DNA of 60,000 nucleotides from Owenia fusiformis (GCA_903813345.2 CAIIXF020000012.1:3453318-3513317), one strand, 5' to 3'. Numbered from the stretch's first letter, positions 12,745-23,914 are shown. Program-made: numbers and translations. Notes: generated from the sequence alone by a model not told the origin.

Positions 12745-13600
12745 AAACTATCAGACAAGTATCAAATGGGTCAGTTTATTTTTGATTTATCGGTCATACA
12801 CGCCTCTGAAGATAAAACATTACAAGGACTGAATTAATATACATTTAGTCATTAAAGGGACACTGTTTGTAAGGTAGTTCTCATGCTAATGAACACTAAA
12901 ATATTCTAAACAAAGAATCAAATGTGCCAATCCTCTTCTGATTCATCAGTCATGCCTATCTCTGAAGATGATATGTTGAAGAGACACTGAATAAATATCT
13001 AATAAGCCATTAAAGGGACACTCCTTTTAAGGTAGTTCTCACCCAAAGAAACAAATAGGCCAATCTATCTTTGATTGATCATTAATGCATGCCCTTGAAG
13101 ATAATATATTGCAGAGAGACTGAGTCATTATCCATTCAGCAATTTAAAGGGACATTGTTTGGATGATAGTTCTTATCCTAATGAACACTAACAATAAACA
13201 ACAATAAAGAATCAAAGGGTGAATATATTTTTGATTCATCAGTCATGCCTGCCCCTGAAGATATTGCAGAGAGACCGAATCAATATTCATTCAGCCATTT
13301 AAAGCGACACTGCTTGTAAAGTAGTTCTCCCCCAAAGAAACAAATGGTTCAATCTACTTTTGAATCATAATTCATTCCTGCCCCTGAAGATGACATATTG
13401 CCGAGGGACTGAATCAATATCCATTTACCCATTTAGAGAGACACTGCTTGTAAGGTAGTTCTCAACCAAAGAAACAAAAGGGTCAATCTATCTTTGATGC
13501 CTGTCCCAAAAGATGATATATTGCTGAACGACGGAATCAATATCCATTTACCCATTAAGGGGACACTGCTTATAAGATAATTCTCATCATAAGTCACACT
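12745..13600. repeat. Degenerate tandem array, period about 140-160 bp
   Basis: Six or so units repeat the same order of phrases: a CCTCTGAAGAT or CCCCTGAAGAT block, a GACTGAATCAATAT block, ATTAAAGGGACACTG and AAGGTAGTTCTCA, then a TCAATCTAT...GATTCATCAGTCATGCC block. Copies begin near 12799, 12960, 13088, 13241, 13380 and 13500 and are clearly diverged. No coding is seen. Confidence 0.7.
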
Positions 13601-13689
13601 AAACTATTTTACTTCATAATTATTGCCTATAATTGATAAAAGTAACTACTTTCATGTTATATTCAATGAAACCTTTGGGGGCAACTTTA

Positions 13690-14122
13690 GGTACATGGTG
13701 TAACGGATCCTTTGAAATTTGTCTACCAAACGGTTCACCTGGAAATGCGTAGACAAGATTTTACAGACAGGATTTTAGGACAGGAAGTCCAAAATGGCTG
13801 CCTTGACATTTACCCAAAATGCCCAAAAACGAATCAGATCTAGATTTTCATACTAAGAATCATCCCTGAAAATTTGAAACTGATCTACCAAACGGTTCAC
13901 TTGGAAATGCGTAGACAAAATTTTACAGACAAGATTTTAGGACGGAAAATCCAAAATGGCTGCCTTGACATTTACCCAGAATGCCCAAAAACTAATTAGA
14001 TCAAGATTTTCATACTAAGAATCATCCCTGAAAATTTGAAATTGATCTACCAAACGGTTCACCTGAAAACGCGTAGACAAGACTTTACAGACAAGATTTT
14101 AGGACGGAAAATCCAAAATGGC
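13690..14122 (-). repeat. 162-bp monomer array (inverted relative to 58.8-60 kb)
   Basis: CGGTTCAC occurs at 13731, 13893 and 14055, giving a period of exactly 162. Each unit contains AATCCAAAATGGCTGCCTTG, CATTTACCCA and ATCATCCCTGAAAATTTGAA. These are reverse complements of the monomers at 58860-60000. Two full units and part of a third are present, without the tetranucleotide tract. Confidence 0.85.
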
Positions 14123-14243
14123 ATAATCTAAAAGAAAAGTTAGTTTGATCCAATTGGTGATGCCCACCTTGTATGGTGTAGGGATAAAAGTTCATGATAA
14201 CACTTACATAAAATATCTTAAGTATCTAATAATGATAATGAAC

Positions 14244-15162
14244 ATACAGGGTGTTCAAAAAACGCAACCCAAAGAAATCGCTATATCTTGGAAGATACTT
14301 ATCCAATTATGTTCATATTTTCAGGAAAGAAAGAAGAGACTATGTATGTATAGTCCCTGTTGTAATTTAGTTGTGAAACATGATGTCTTGGTCACTTACG
14401 CAAAAGACAGTTGTACCAGCAAAATACGAAAAACGTTCATGGAAAATCACTATATCTTGGAAAATACTATTAAATTCAATTATGTTAATTTTTTCAGGAA
14501 AAGAAAGAAGAGACTATGTTTGTAAAGCTCCTGTTGTCAGTAAGTTGTAAAACATGATTCCTTGGACACCTGCTCAAATGACAGTTGTACTAGGAAAACA
14601 TGAAAACGCAGTCATAGGTGACTGCCACAGCAATAAAACCAAATAACTTTCAACCATAGTGTTTTGGCACTTCAAATTTAGCACAAATTATCCACGTTCA
14701 ATGTGTGGTGAATTTGTGGAGTTTCATTAAAATCACTCCATGGACTTTAAAGTCATGGTCAAAATTCCTCCTAGGGTCTCCCTGAACCAGGGCGTTTGAC
14801 TGCGATTTGAAAGCATTTCAACCATGACTGTAAAGTCCCTGAAGTGATTTTGATTTCACTCTACAGATTTACCAAACAGTGAATGAAGATGATTTGTGCC
14901 AAATTTGAAGAGCCAAAACACTATGGTTAGGAACTTATTTAATGTTTCTGCGGTTGCAGACACCCTCGACTGCGTTTTTCATATTTTCCTAGTACAACTG
15001 TCTTTTGAGCAGGTGTCCAAGGCATCATGTTTTACAACTTATCATTTACATGAGCTATACAGACCCAGTCTCCTCTTCATTTCCTGAAAATATGAACATA
15101 ATTGAACCAGTATTTTCCAAGATATAGCGATATCTTTGGGTTGCGTTTTTTAACACCCTGTA
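14244..15162. mobile_element. 919-bp palindromic (foldback) element, TA-flanked
   Basis: The ends read ACAGGGTGTTCAAAAAACGC and the inverted GCGTTTTTTAACACCCTGT, flanked by TA. Inverted similarity continues inward almost to a centre near 14790: the CCATAGTGTTTTGGC block at about 14656 is mirrored near 14912. The left arm holds an internal direct duplication of the CTATATCTTGGAA...AGGAAAGAAAGAAGAGACTA block. No transposase frame is seen. This is a non-autonomous, mariner/Tc1-sized foldback element capable of forming a very long hairpin RNA. Confidence 0.7.
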
Positions 15163-15711
15163 TTATATACAGATATATATTATTAGATAGGATGCTAGTT
15201 TTTACGCCATAATGTGCGTGATTCCAAACCAAACAAAGTCAAAAAATATGAATTCGTTAAGACTGCAGCTAAAAAATGTCAGGGGAAGGGTGTCGAAGGG
15301 TTGAAGATTGGAGAATCGTGGATGTTGAAAATCACATTTATCCATTTTCAGTAACATTTGGCTAGGGCTTTTTATTTCTGCAAATTGCAAGACTAAGAAA
15401 ATATATCATACCAACAAAAATTTAAGACCTTCCTCTACAACATGTGAAAATATGAAAGGATTCCTGAAGGCAATAAGGGAAATATGGCCCGTTGCAGGGG
15501 TTCACTTTTTGACCACCCTGTAGATGATAATTAAATGTCAATTGTTGTTAGTGTAATATGTATTTTTCGCTTAATGCTGCAACAATTACACAGGTACCAA
15601 AAAGTGCCACGCCCACTTTTCCCTTAAAGTAGTTGTGTGTGACTATATTTGATAAATATTATTGATTTATTGGAGCATTGTATCAACTTTTTTTGTGCTT
15701 TAGTGTGAATA
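15163..15711. other. Non-genic stretch
   Basis: No gene. An isolated ACCACCCTGTAG end near 15515 looks like another MITE terminus, but its partner was not found. Confidence 0.35.
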
Positions 15712-16808
15712 TACGAGGGGTGATCCAAAAGTCTTGGACGCCCCGCTCTAACTTTGCTATTTTTTAATATAATTACATGAAACTTTCAGATAATGAACAT
15801 CAACATCTTAACAACTTTATGTATAAGTTTCAACAGAAAATAATATATTTTAGCTACTTTTCTATATATCTTTTAATACCGGATCCCTGCCACCCGGAAC
15901 GGTATATAAATATAGCAAATCACGTCACAACTGTTATAATATGGCAAATACTTTAGGTGCAGGTGCACAACCTAACACCAGTCATGATATGAAAGAATTT
16001 TCGATTTTCAATCTGAGTGTCATCTGTCATCATCATCTTCACATATTAATACCTACTTTTCAACATATTTTCCACGAATTTGAACACATTTTTCATACCA
16101 CTTTACCAATGAATGGAAGACATTTATGAAACCGCAATTGCTTATGTGATACAAATGCTGCTGGAGTGCTACTCTAAATCTCATTCAATGAGTAAAAAAA
16201 TTTCTTTCAACCCTCCTTTTTTCTGGAGAAAAGGAAGAAAACCACACGGAGCCATATCTAGACTATATCGTGCATATGGTAGCTGCTCAATATCAATAAT
16301 AGTGAAAATATCCTGTAGTATTCTTTGTTCCACTTTGATTTCTTTCATGTTCTGCATTTCAGCAGCCATCTTGCAGCAAAAATGATGTCAGATTGAGGGT
16401 TGCTTGTCTGATGGCATTCTCTTAGAATTTGACATGTATGGCCATTGTCATATGTGACATTATAATTAAAACACAATTAATTGGTTGCCTAGTAACAAAG
16501 GAAGTAAACTAATGTGGTTTGACATTCAAAATTCAAAGAAATATAGTGGTCAAGACTTGCGAAACAAGTGAAATGGCGGTAACACTTAAGGCTGAAAGTT
16601 GCCATGTGCGAATACCGTTCCGGGTGGCAGGGTCCCTGCATTAAAAACTATCTAGAAAACTATATAAACTATATCATTTCTCCATGAAATTAGTACATAA
16701 AGTAGTTAGGTTGTTTGTCTTTAATATTGGAAAGTTTAAAGTAATTTTATCAGAAACCAACAAAAATAGAGCAGGGCGTCCAAGACTTTTGGATCACCCC
16801 TCGTATGT
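15712..16808 (-). mobile_element. Mariner-like element with internal deletion
   Basis: Terminal inverted repeats read ACGAGGGGTGATCCAAAAGT on the left, with the exact inverse on the right, and TA dinucleotides sit outside both ends. The TIR-to-TIR length of about 1.1 kb fits a mariner. A decayed transposase frame is found on the minus strand. A second internal inverted pair reads ATCCCTGCCACCCGGAACGG near 15883 and CCGTTCCGGGTGGCAGGGTC near 16615, so another TIR element may be nested inside. Confidence 0.75.
16181..16369 (-). pseudogene. Mariner transposase remnant
   Basis: This minus-strand frame of about 62 codons ends with a stretch matching the mariner signature around the third catalytic Asp (YSxDLAPCDFxLFP in the family). 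Here it reads YSLDMAPCGFLPF, so the residue after the Cys is Gly rather than Asp. The upstream 35 residues do not contain the usual helix-turn-helix region in full, and the first two catalytic Asp regions are missing. The gene is therefore internally deleted and inactive. Its orientation agrees with the enclosing TIR element. Confidence 0.65.
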
Positions 16809-17419
16809 GTATTCATATTCATAAATTGAAGTTTATTTTGATCGATTGGATAGTTCTCATCCTAGCATGACATCTATACTTACATGTGAAATTCAATGTA
16901 CTTACTTACCTGTGCACATGTACTGTAAATGTTTTCGTCATGCGCGTTGTGCAATTTTAAAAATCAAACAAATTTGCAAATATTTCACTTTGGGGGCTAT
17001 AAGGACATATTTGGGAGGAGGTCAAATTGAGAATATTTTGATATATAAATAATGTTTCCATGGTAACCATATAAGTTAGAGATTGTTATATTTCTGGTAC
17101 TGATAACCATGGTATGCCCTGCTTACTATAAAACTATGAATGTATGACATGCATTAGTATTCTTTTTATTAGGTGGTATTAAAGTACCCCAAGGTTTTCT
17201 TGGGGTGGGGTATGAATTGGCCTGATGGCCGTCTGCCGCCCCTACATGAAGTCCAACTACCCAGAAAGTGTCCAGCATAATCATACATACTGTTTGATAT
17301 ATGTTGGAATGTGTGATCTTCCATGAAAGGAAGAAGTTACAATTATCAGAGTAGTCCAGTCTATTATTCCAATTTAAATATAGTTATTTTGTCATTTTAA
17401 TATCTTACTATAACCTAGG
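16809..17419. other. Non-genic stretch
   Basis: AT-rich, with no recognisable gene or repeat copy. Confidence 0.35.
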
Positions 17420-17696
17420 TTCTATCTTGTGTCACGATTTAAAGTACTCGTTAAATTATTTTATAAAATGTTCTATCTTGTGTCATTCTAGGTTCTATCC
17501 TGTGTCAACATAGGTTCTATCTTTTGTCACAATTTAAAATAGTCATTAAATTGTTTTCTGAAAGGTTTTATCTTGTGTCAACCTAGGTTCTATCCTGTGT
17601 CAGAATAGGTTCTATCTTGTGTCAACATAAGCTCTATCTTGTGTCACGATTTAAAGTACTAGTTATATCGTTTTATCAGAGATTCTATCTCATGGG

Positions 17697-17785
17697 TTGT
17701 TGAGTTGGCCGAGAGGGCTTGAGCGCCAGCTCGTTCAGGCTAGACGATTGGGTGCCGTAACCACGAGGTTGCGAGTTCGAGACGC
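17697..17785 (+). repeat. tRNA-derived SINE head (Leu/Ser-like)
   Basis: GTTGAGTTGGCCGAGAGGGC resembles a class II tRNA D-arm with A box. GAGGTTGCGAGTTCGAGAC resembles the T-arm and B box (GGTTCGANTCC with changes). Acceptor-stem pairing and CCA are not evident, so I call a SINE head or tRNA pseudogene rather than a tRNA gene. Confidence 0.45.
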
Positions 17786-17944
17786 ATGTGCATCATGTGT
17801 TTATTAATTTACGTTAACCTGGGTTATCCTGTGTCAACATATGTTCTACGTTATGTTCTATGTTCTACGTTAACCTGGGTTATCCTGTGTCAACATATGT
17901 TCTATCTTGTGTCACGATTTAAAGTTCTTGTTATATTGTTTTAT

Positions 17945-17989
17945 CAATCTATCTATCTATCTATCTATCAATCTATCTATCTTGTGTCA
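17945..17989. repeat. (ATCT)n microsatellite
   Basis: A run of ATCT units with two single-base interruptions, at the right end of the GGTTCTATC array. Confidence 0.9.
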
Positions 17990-18487
17990 CCATAGTTTTG
18001 TATTTTTTCACACTTTAATTATGAAAATTAGTAAAATGGTAAAATACTTACTCTTTACAATGCTGATGAAGATAAGTTCTATGCGTACATCATTCCTCAA
18101 ATCTTTGTATCATCGTATTTCGTAGAATCATTGACGTGTGGCTGATTTCAGAAATTTAAAAATCTTCTTCATATACATACGACTGTGTATACACTATTAC
18201 TGTGACCTACTTGATCAGCTATACGTTAATAATGATGTGCCGTAAATGCTCATCATGAACATTGGCATAAATTTTGATAAATGGTATGTTGTGTATTTAC
18301 ATAAATCTGATACATGCAACTATTTGTTGGATGCGCTCAGTCGATGATATAATTTATTTATTTTCACAATAAATACGCAAACACATTTAGCCAAATCAAT
18401 CTTAGTTTGATAAATCCCCACTGATGCACAGTAATTCATTTATTTACCTCATTTATTGGTAAATATACAAGAAAGCATTTACAGGAT

Positions 18488-18757
18488 TTAAACAGACTTA
18501 TCCTTTTTGACCGATTGTAAAAAGTTTATCACGTGTGCTCTGTTATTATGTCTAAATTGGTGCATGTAGTCATACAATATAGTATTGCCATATGTTCCAG
18601 AGTGATCGAAATTTGAAATATATGCTGAATTTGTAGCTAAGCTTTTTGTATATTTAGGGTGTCTTGAATTCAAATCTGCAGGGTGCAATTTGAGCATTTT
18701 GCGGCATTTTACAGCAAACATTTTAGATAATAATGTTGACGATAATTTACTTTTCAT
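18488..18757 (-). CDS. Small hypothetical ORF, 89 aa
   Basis: An ATG-initiated frame with balanced amino-acid composition, unlike the low-complexity frames around it: basic N-terminus, then a central HSGTYGNTILYDYMHQF stretch. I recognise no family. It may be an exon, a degraded element or chance. The flanks show no clear splice signal. Confidence 0.2.
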   Translation of the reverse strand: MKSKLSSTLLSKMFAVKCRKMLKLHPADLNSRHPKYTKSLATNSAYISNFDHSGTYGNTILYDYMHQFRHNNRAHVINFLQSVKKDKSV

Positions 18758-19154
18758 GAAATAATGTTCATTGAATATTGACTTGATGTCATTTTTGATG
18801 GTCCATATGGTGCAACGAGGACTGATAAAGTTTTTATTCAGACAGACTATCGTATATATTTCTATTACATTTAGTATTTATTTATTTGTTTATTCCTATT
18901 GCTTTCACTATTTATTAATGTTTTTCGTTTATATGAAAATAAATCACCAAAACAATGAATCTGTATTGAATTGATTCTTACCTCTCGCAAATAATGCTTT
19001 CCCATGTGTAAGACACGCGTGCGTCTGACTTTTCTAGTGTATGTTTAATAATATTATATTAACACACCTCAGACGATATTTTATTTGAACAGTTGTCGTA
19101 TAATGGCGAAAGTATACTTGTAAACGTTTGTGGTTGGAAATTTGCATTAGGCTG

Positions 19155-19460
19155 ATCGTTCTAATGGTGAAATATGCGGATATTATGTTGTCTATTTTTA
19201 TATATTTGTAGTTGTATATAAGCGACTTTTGATTTTTCGCTTGTTGTTTTTTCCTGGCGATTCCAACTACAACTAATTTATGCTGATCCTCCCCTTATAC
19301 GTGTATAATCGTTCTAATGGTGAAATATACCGGATATTATTTTATGTTGTCTATTTCTATATATTTGTATATATCAGCGACTTTTGATTTTTCGCTTCTT
19401 GTTTTTTCCTGGCGATTCCAACTACAACTCATGTATGCTGATCCTCCCCTTATACGTGTA
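19155..19460. repeat. Two-copy tandem repeat, period 153 bp
   Basis: ATCGTTCTAATGGTGAAATA starts at 19155 and again at 19308. The whole 153-bp unit, including TTCCTGGCGATTCCAACTAC and CTGATCCTCCCCTTATACGT, is repeated with a few changes. Confidence 0.85.
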
Positions 19461-21348
19461 TATCTACATGTAATACTTTATTGCACTTAAGTTAATTCAT
19501 GTCATTGCAACGCAAACGTTGTTTGCATAACTTTATTTGGCACTTTATGTCCGACTTTCATTGTCACAAATAAAGGGAGAATCAGATACATTGGGAGTGA
19601 CAAAATTGCAAACAACATGTACAGATGTTGTCATTAGTATCCTGTAGATATGACTCTGCCTTTAATCCACAAAAACATCGAAGTTTTCTGTTTTCGGCCA
19701 AATCAAACTCGTGCTCTGTGTCAGACGAAGTGGCCGAGTTAGATGAGCAAACAAAAGAATGTCAAAAAGTGACAAAAATGTGTCAGTTTAAGTCAATGGT
19801 AAACAATTAAATGAATTCATGTTCAGTAATTTCGTCTATACCCTATGAAGAGAATATGAATATTACACCAAGGAATATGCATTTTCATTCGTCTAAAAAT
19901 GTTGAATGGAAATAAATGTAAATGGATAATGACGGACTCTCAGGTAGTAGATATACGTGATTCCATGAGCTCAAATTGTGAGCAAAAAATAGGCTTACCA
20001 GAAAATATCAAGGTCAACATCGTTTAAGTTAGAGCAACTCGTACATGTATAAGCTTACTTTTGCAATTGACGTGATATGTACTGGCTGATCCCCCCCCCC
20101 ACCCCTTGGCTCGGGCCAGAAAAATTGTAGGGGCCCAAAAATGGGCCTTTTTTAGCATAACTTGGCTTTTTGGTCTTTTTAGGCCAAATTATCAAAAATG
20201 GGCCTTTAATTTTCAAATCTGTGATACGATACAGCAGATAGATGCATCGGACGAACAATAGATTTAAGATACAAATAAAGTCATTTCATTTGAAACCATA
20301 ACTCCAAAGATCTAATAGAGTACGGGGAGCCATAACATATACCATGACAAACATAGACAGTGATATAATCATATCCTTATATCGGACACTAGTAAGACTA
20401 CGCCATCTCATCAGCGAGTTGATAACCTAGTGATGCAATCTTCAAACAGCTTACCAAATACAGCATAGTGCACATAACAGTAAGTTAGTCATAATATCTG
20501 AATGGAATATCATACAGACTCACCAAGGATAATTGAATTGAATGGTGTTGTATTCTCATGCAGAATATATAGTAAAAATAGCTCTTCTATGGGCGATGTA
20601 AAATGACATTCAAAACAAGTACGTAGGTACTGTACTTTGCAACATAGTGGTCTGCCTTCTGGTTGTAGATTTTCGTAAGATATTTTGTTGTCCCCATCTG
20701 TCCCATTTTTGGACGATTTTCTCCATAACCGTATGTGTACAGTTAACACATAATCTTTAGTTTTAAAAAATGTTATTAGTATTCATCTATCAAGGTTCGA
20801 TAATTCACAGTTTTAGTTCCTCGCTTTTGGAAATATTGTCCTCAAGATCTTGTTACTCTGTGAATTTTATCAGGATTGAAAAAGCATAAAGTATTTTATT
20901 TTTAGGTTGACTAAACTTGACAAAATGTAACGCTTGTCGATTTTGACGCTGTAAGGCTAATTGCGCCATATTCTACCATTGTTTTGTTTTAGTATTTTCA
21001 CGCAATGTGTACATTCATATGCTACAGCAATAAATCTTTGTCAAATGAGAGAACATTAAACAAACATAAATTTGATGCACAAAAAGATTTGTCAAATTAT
21101 ATTGAGTAAAATTGATATTCATTGCTAGGTAGGTAATAATTTGTACACCCCGTATAACCAGGTAAGGATGTAGTAGAAGACGTTCACAGACGACCAAAAT
21201 AAAACCACATACATAGAATGGGCTCAATAAAGTGTAAGCTCTTGTTGAATACTCTCGCTTGTGCCCATCGAAAATAGTTTTCACATTTCAAACCTCTGTA
21301 TCACAGTAAGCCATTGCTGTTATTTAATATCATCTGTGAGATGACTCT
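19461..21348. other. Non-genic stretch
   Basis: A poly-C run at about 20091-20100 precedes a GGGCC-rich segment that loosely resembles the CAGGCCCG MITE at 25.6 kb. Short ORFs on both strands lack recognisable features. Confidence 0.35.
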
Positions 21349-21497
21349 TCAGTCTGTTGACATTCCTTCAGATCCTGATAAACTCAAGTTGACCTCTGCC
21401 AAACCAGATGATGCTATAGGATTGTCTATTGATTAACTAGGTGAGTCAATGTTCGTATCTTGTGGAGGTTCTTGCTGCACTTCATCAGTATCACTGC
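21349..21497 (-). pseudogene. Acidic tail exon A, unit 1 (nonsense codon)
   Basis: The counterpart of the unit 2 exon at 36604-36761. It starts after a TTATAG acceptor in phase 1 and encodes an acidic SDTDEVQQEPP-type segment. It meets an in-frame TAA at 21433-21435, where the paralogue has a Thr codon. The frame would otherwise run on to a TGA at 21349-21351, and its last part (VNLSLSGSEGMST) resembles the end of exon B, so the two acidic exons are themselves duplicates. As it stands the exon encodes a short truncated tail. It is either a pseudo-exon or an alternative early terminus. Confidence 0.55.
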
Positions 21498-22396
21498 CTA
21501 TAACACAGAAATAAAGTATAACTACATGTATTCCTAGTTCCTACATACAAGTACATCCAAATGATTCCTTCTTGAGCAGATTCGTATGTCCCTAAGGCAT
21601 CAGCATATTGAACAGAATCGGTCAACTGCTGGTATTATAGTTATCAAAGATAACATTTTTATAAAAAAATAGCGGCCATTTTGAAATTAGCATCCATATT
21701 GAAACTGTGGTGCTTGAGCCGGGGTGCATTGCCTATAATACATTAGCCCACATGATATGGACCAAATTAAATTATTAAATGGTATTTAAATTAATGAAAA
21801 AATGCAGCCATCTTAAAATATTGCGGCCATCTTTGTATTTTCATTTTGAGCAGGACTCCCATTCCCTCGGGCGTCAGCATACAAAATTTAAACCAAATCT
21901 GTCGACTGGCATTTGTGTTATCAAAGATTACATTTTTACAAAAAAATGACAGCCATTTTAAATCGAGCGGCCATATTGAAAATATACGTCTGCTCTCAAG
22001 CAGACGTATATAAGGCATAACTCTATATAAAACCGAACCAAATAAGTCAACTGGTATTTGATTTATCGCCCGGACACACGAGAGAGGGACGGATGGCTTC
22101 TCTTCATCCTTACCAGACTTCTTTCGGTTGGATAGTTAAATGATGAAAAACATCAGCCATTTGGATTAGAAACAAATACAATCCGATCCCAAACTTTTGT
22201 AAACTCGCTTAATGACACGAAACTACTGAGAAGTGGAATACGGCTAGATAGTCTGGATAGTCCCATTAAAACCTTGTGGCTGGAATTAGGACGGGGACTA
22301 TTTATATTTGACGCAAAATAATTACAAAGAATTGAAATAGACACGATTTTATTCAAAGTTAGCGACTAATGGCACATGACTCACATGTCGACATAC

Positions 22397-22573
22397 CCTC
22401 CGACGATAGGCTCCTTGCAGCTTGTAAATAACTCAAGTTGACCACTCCGAAGCCAGCGGATTCTGTGTGATTGTCTATTGGTGTACCAGGTGGCCCACCG
22501 TTCGTATTTTCAGGAGGTTCTCGCTGCGCTGCATCAGTGTCACTGGTTGAAGCATTTGCTTCGGGGGAACTGT
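22397..22573 (-). CDS. Acidic Ser/Pro/Thr-rich exon B, unit 1
   Basis: Predicted internal exon of 177 nt (59 codons). The acceptor is TGTTATAG and the donor is GAGG|GTATGT, and both boundaries are in phase 1. It encodes an acidic, presumably disordered segment beginning DSSPEANASTSDTDAAQREP and ending SLSSEG. The unit 2 paralogue is at 37621-37788, and exon A shares the TD..Q.EPP..T and IDN motifs. No known domain is present; a cytoplasmic linker or tail is likely. If the donor is not used, the frame continues about 13 codons to a stop, so it could also be a terminal exon. Confidence 0.55.
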
Positions 22574-22689
22574 CTATAACACAGAAGTAGGGTATGTATT
22601 CCAATCTAATGCTTCTAAATAATAAAAAAGTAATAACAAGACACACAGTGAACAGAATCGCAACCTTGAACAGAAAACAGTTTTCAAGA

Positions 22690-23281
22690 CGGATAATCCA
22701 AAATGGCCACCCTAAAATTTACCCAGAATGCGGAAATACTAATCAGTTCCAATCGTTCATAGGTAGAAACATGAAAATTTCAAATGAATCCCTAAATTGG
22801 TTTGGCTGAAAACTCTGGACAAGCCTTGACAGACAATATTTCAGGACGGAAATCCAAAATAGCCGCCTAACCATTTATCCAGAACGCCCAAAAACTAATC
22901 AGTTTTAAATTTGCATACGTAGAAAAATCCCTGAAATTCCAGATGAATCCCTCAAAAGGTTTCGTTGGAAACCTGTAGACAAGCTTCGACAGACACGATT
23001 TTAGAACGGAAAATCCAAAATTCCCGCCTTTTAATCAATCAAGAATGCCGAGAAACTAATCAGTTCTAAATGTTCATAGGCAGAAACATCCATGAAAATT
23101 TCAAATGAGTCCCTGAAACGGTATGGCTGGGAAAACTCTAGACAAGCCTGGTCAGACTAGATTTTAGGATTGAAAAATGGCCCACTTAACATTTACCCAG
23201 AATGCCAAAAAACTAATCAGTTGTAAACGTTCATAAGTAAAATCATCCCTGATAATTTCATATGAATCCCTCAAACGGTTA
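22690..23281 (-). repeat. Diverged relative of the 162-bp array, unit 1
   Basis: Four units with AATCCAAAAT(G/A)GC at about 22694, 22851, 23022 and 23168, spacing 146-171. They share CATTTACCCAGAATGCC, ACTAATCAG and TGAAAATTTCAAATGAATCC phrases with the 162-bp family, in the same orientation as 13690-14122. Confidence 0.7.
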
Positions 23282-23586
23282 CCCTGCGTGCAGAGTCTAG
23301 TTAAACTACACTCTGCCTAGTAGAGACCATATTACAGTTAAGTAGCCCCTCCCCCACGACGGGTACCGGTGACAGTTTGAAGAAACAGACGCCAAATGCG
23401 TTCTATGCGCATGTCATTGGTCAAATCCGGGCTCAACGATGACGTCAGAAGGAATGACCATATATAGAACGTCGGTCAAATTTGGCCGACGAACACTGAT
23501 TGACGCGGTGAGTTCACAGGTTTATTTTAGTTTGAAAGAGTGAAGACGAAGCTCTCTTGAAGTGAAGTCAAACGAATGCAAAGGGT
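23282..23586 (+). mobile_element. Unclassified 305-bp insertion with promoter-like sequence
   Basis: Absent from unit 2, where the flanking CTCAAACGGTT text is continuous. It carries a GCAGAGT...ACTCTGC hairpin near its left end. TGACGTCA lies at about 23440, a CATATATAG TATA-like box near 23458, and a GCGGTGAGTT donor-like motif near 23506. That order (CRE, TATA, start region, donor) resembles a compact promoter or LTR-like unit. No coding is seen. Confidence 0.45.
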
Positions 23587-23914
23587 ATCAAACGGTTTGA
23601 CTAGAAACCTGTAGACAAGATTTATCGCAACGCTCACCCACCCACTCACCAGCCCGTCCGCCCACCAAGCGGCCCGGCAAACTGATCACAGTATAGCACC
23701 AAGGATGCGATAAAAATGGTAACCATATTTTTAGAAAAAGAAATGCATTATTTTTGAAATATTTAGTTTTCCTTAAATGCAGTATACACTCTGGAGTACC
23801 CCCCCCCCTTCCTGATAAAAATAATCATGTTTTTGAATGATATCATAAAAAGATTTGCGTACATTTAACATGGCCTAATTTTTTATAAGTTATGGGCGAG
23901 CATAGAGGACCGTA

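Larger units (their letters stand above)
17420..17990. repeat. Tandem array of a GGTTCTATCTTGTGTCA motif
   Basis: At least ten variants of the motif (T)GGTTCTATC(T/C)TGTGTCA occur. They are organised into a longer unit that also contains CGATTTAAAGTACT and TTATAT(C/T)GTTTTAT. A tRNA-like sequence interrupts the array at 17697, and it ends in a tetranucleotide run. Short plus-strand ORFs here are by-products of the repeat. Confidence 0.7.

Noticed and set aside
17697-17785. Functional tRNA gene
   Set aside because: A and B box likeness only; the acceptor stem and T-loop consensus are broken, and it lies in a repeat array.
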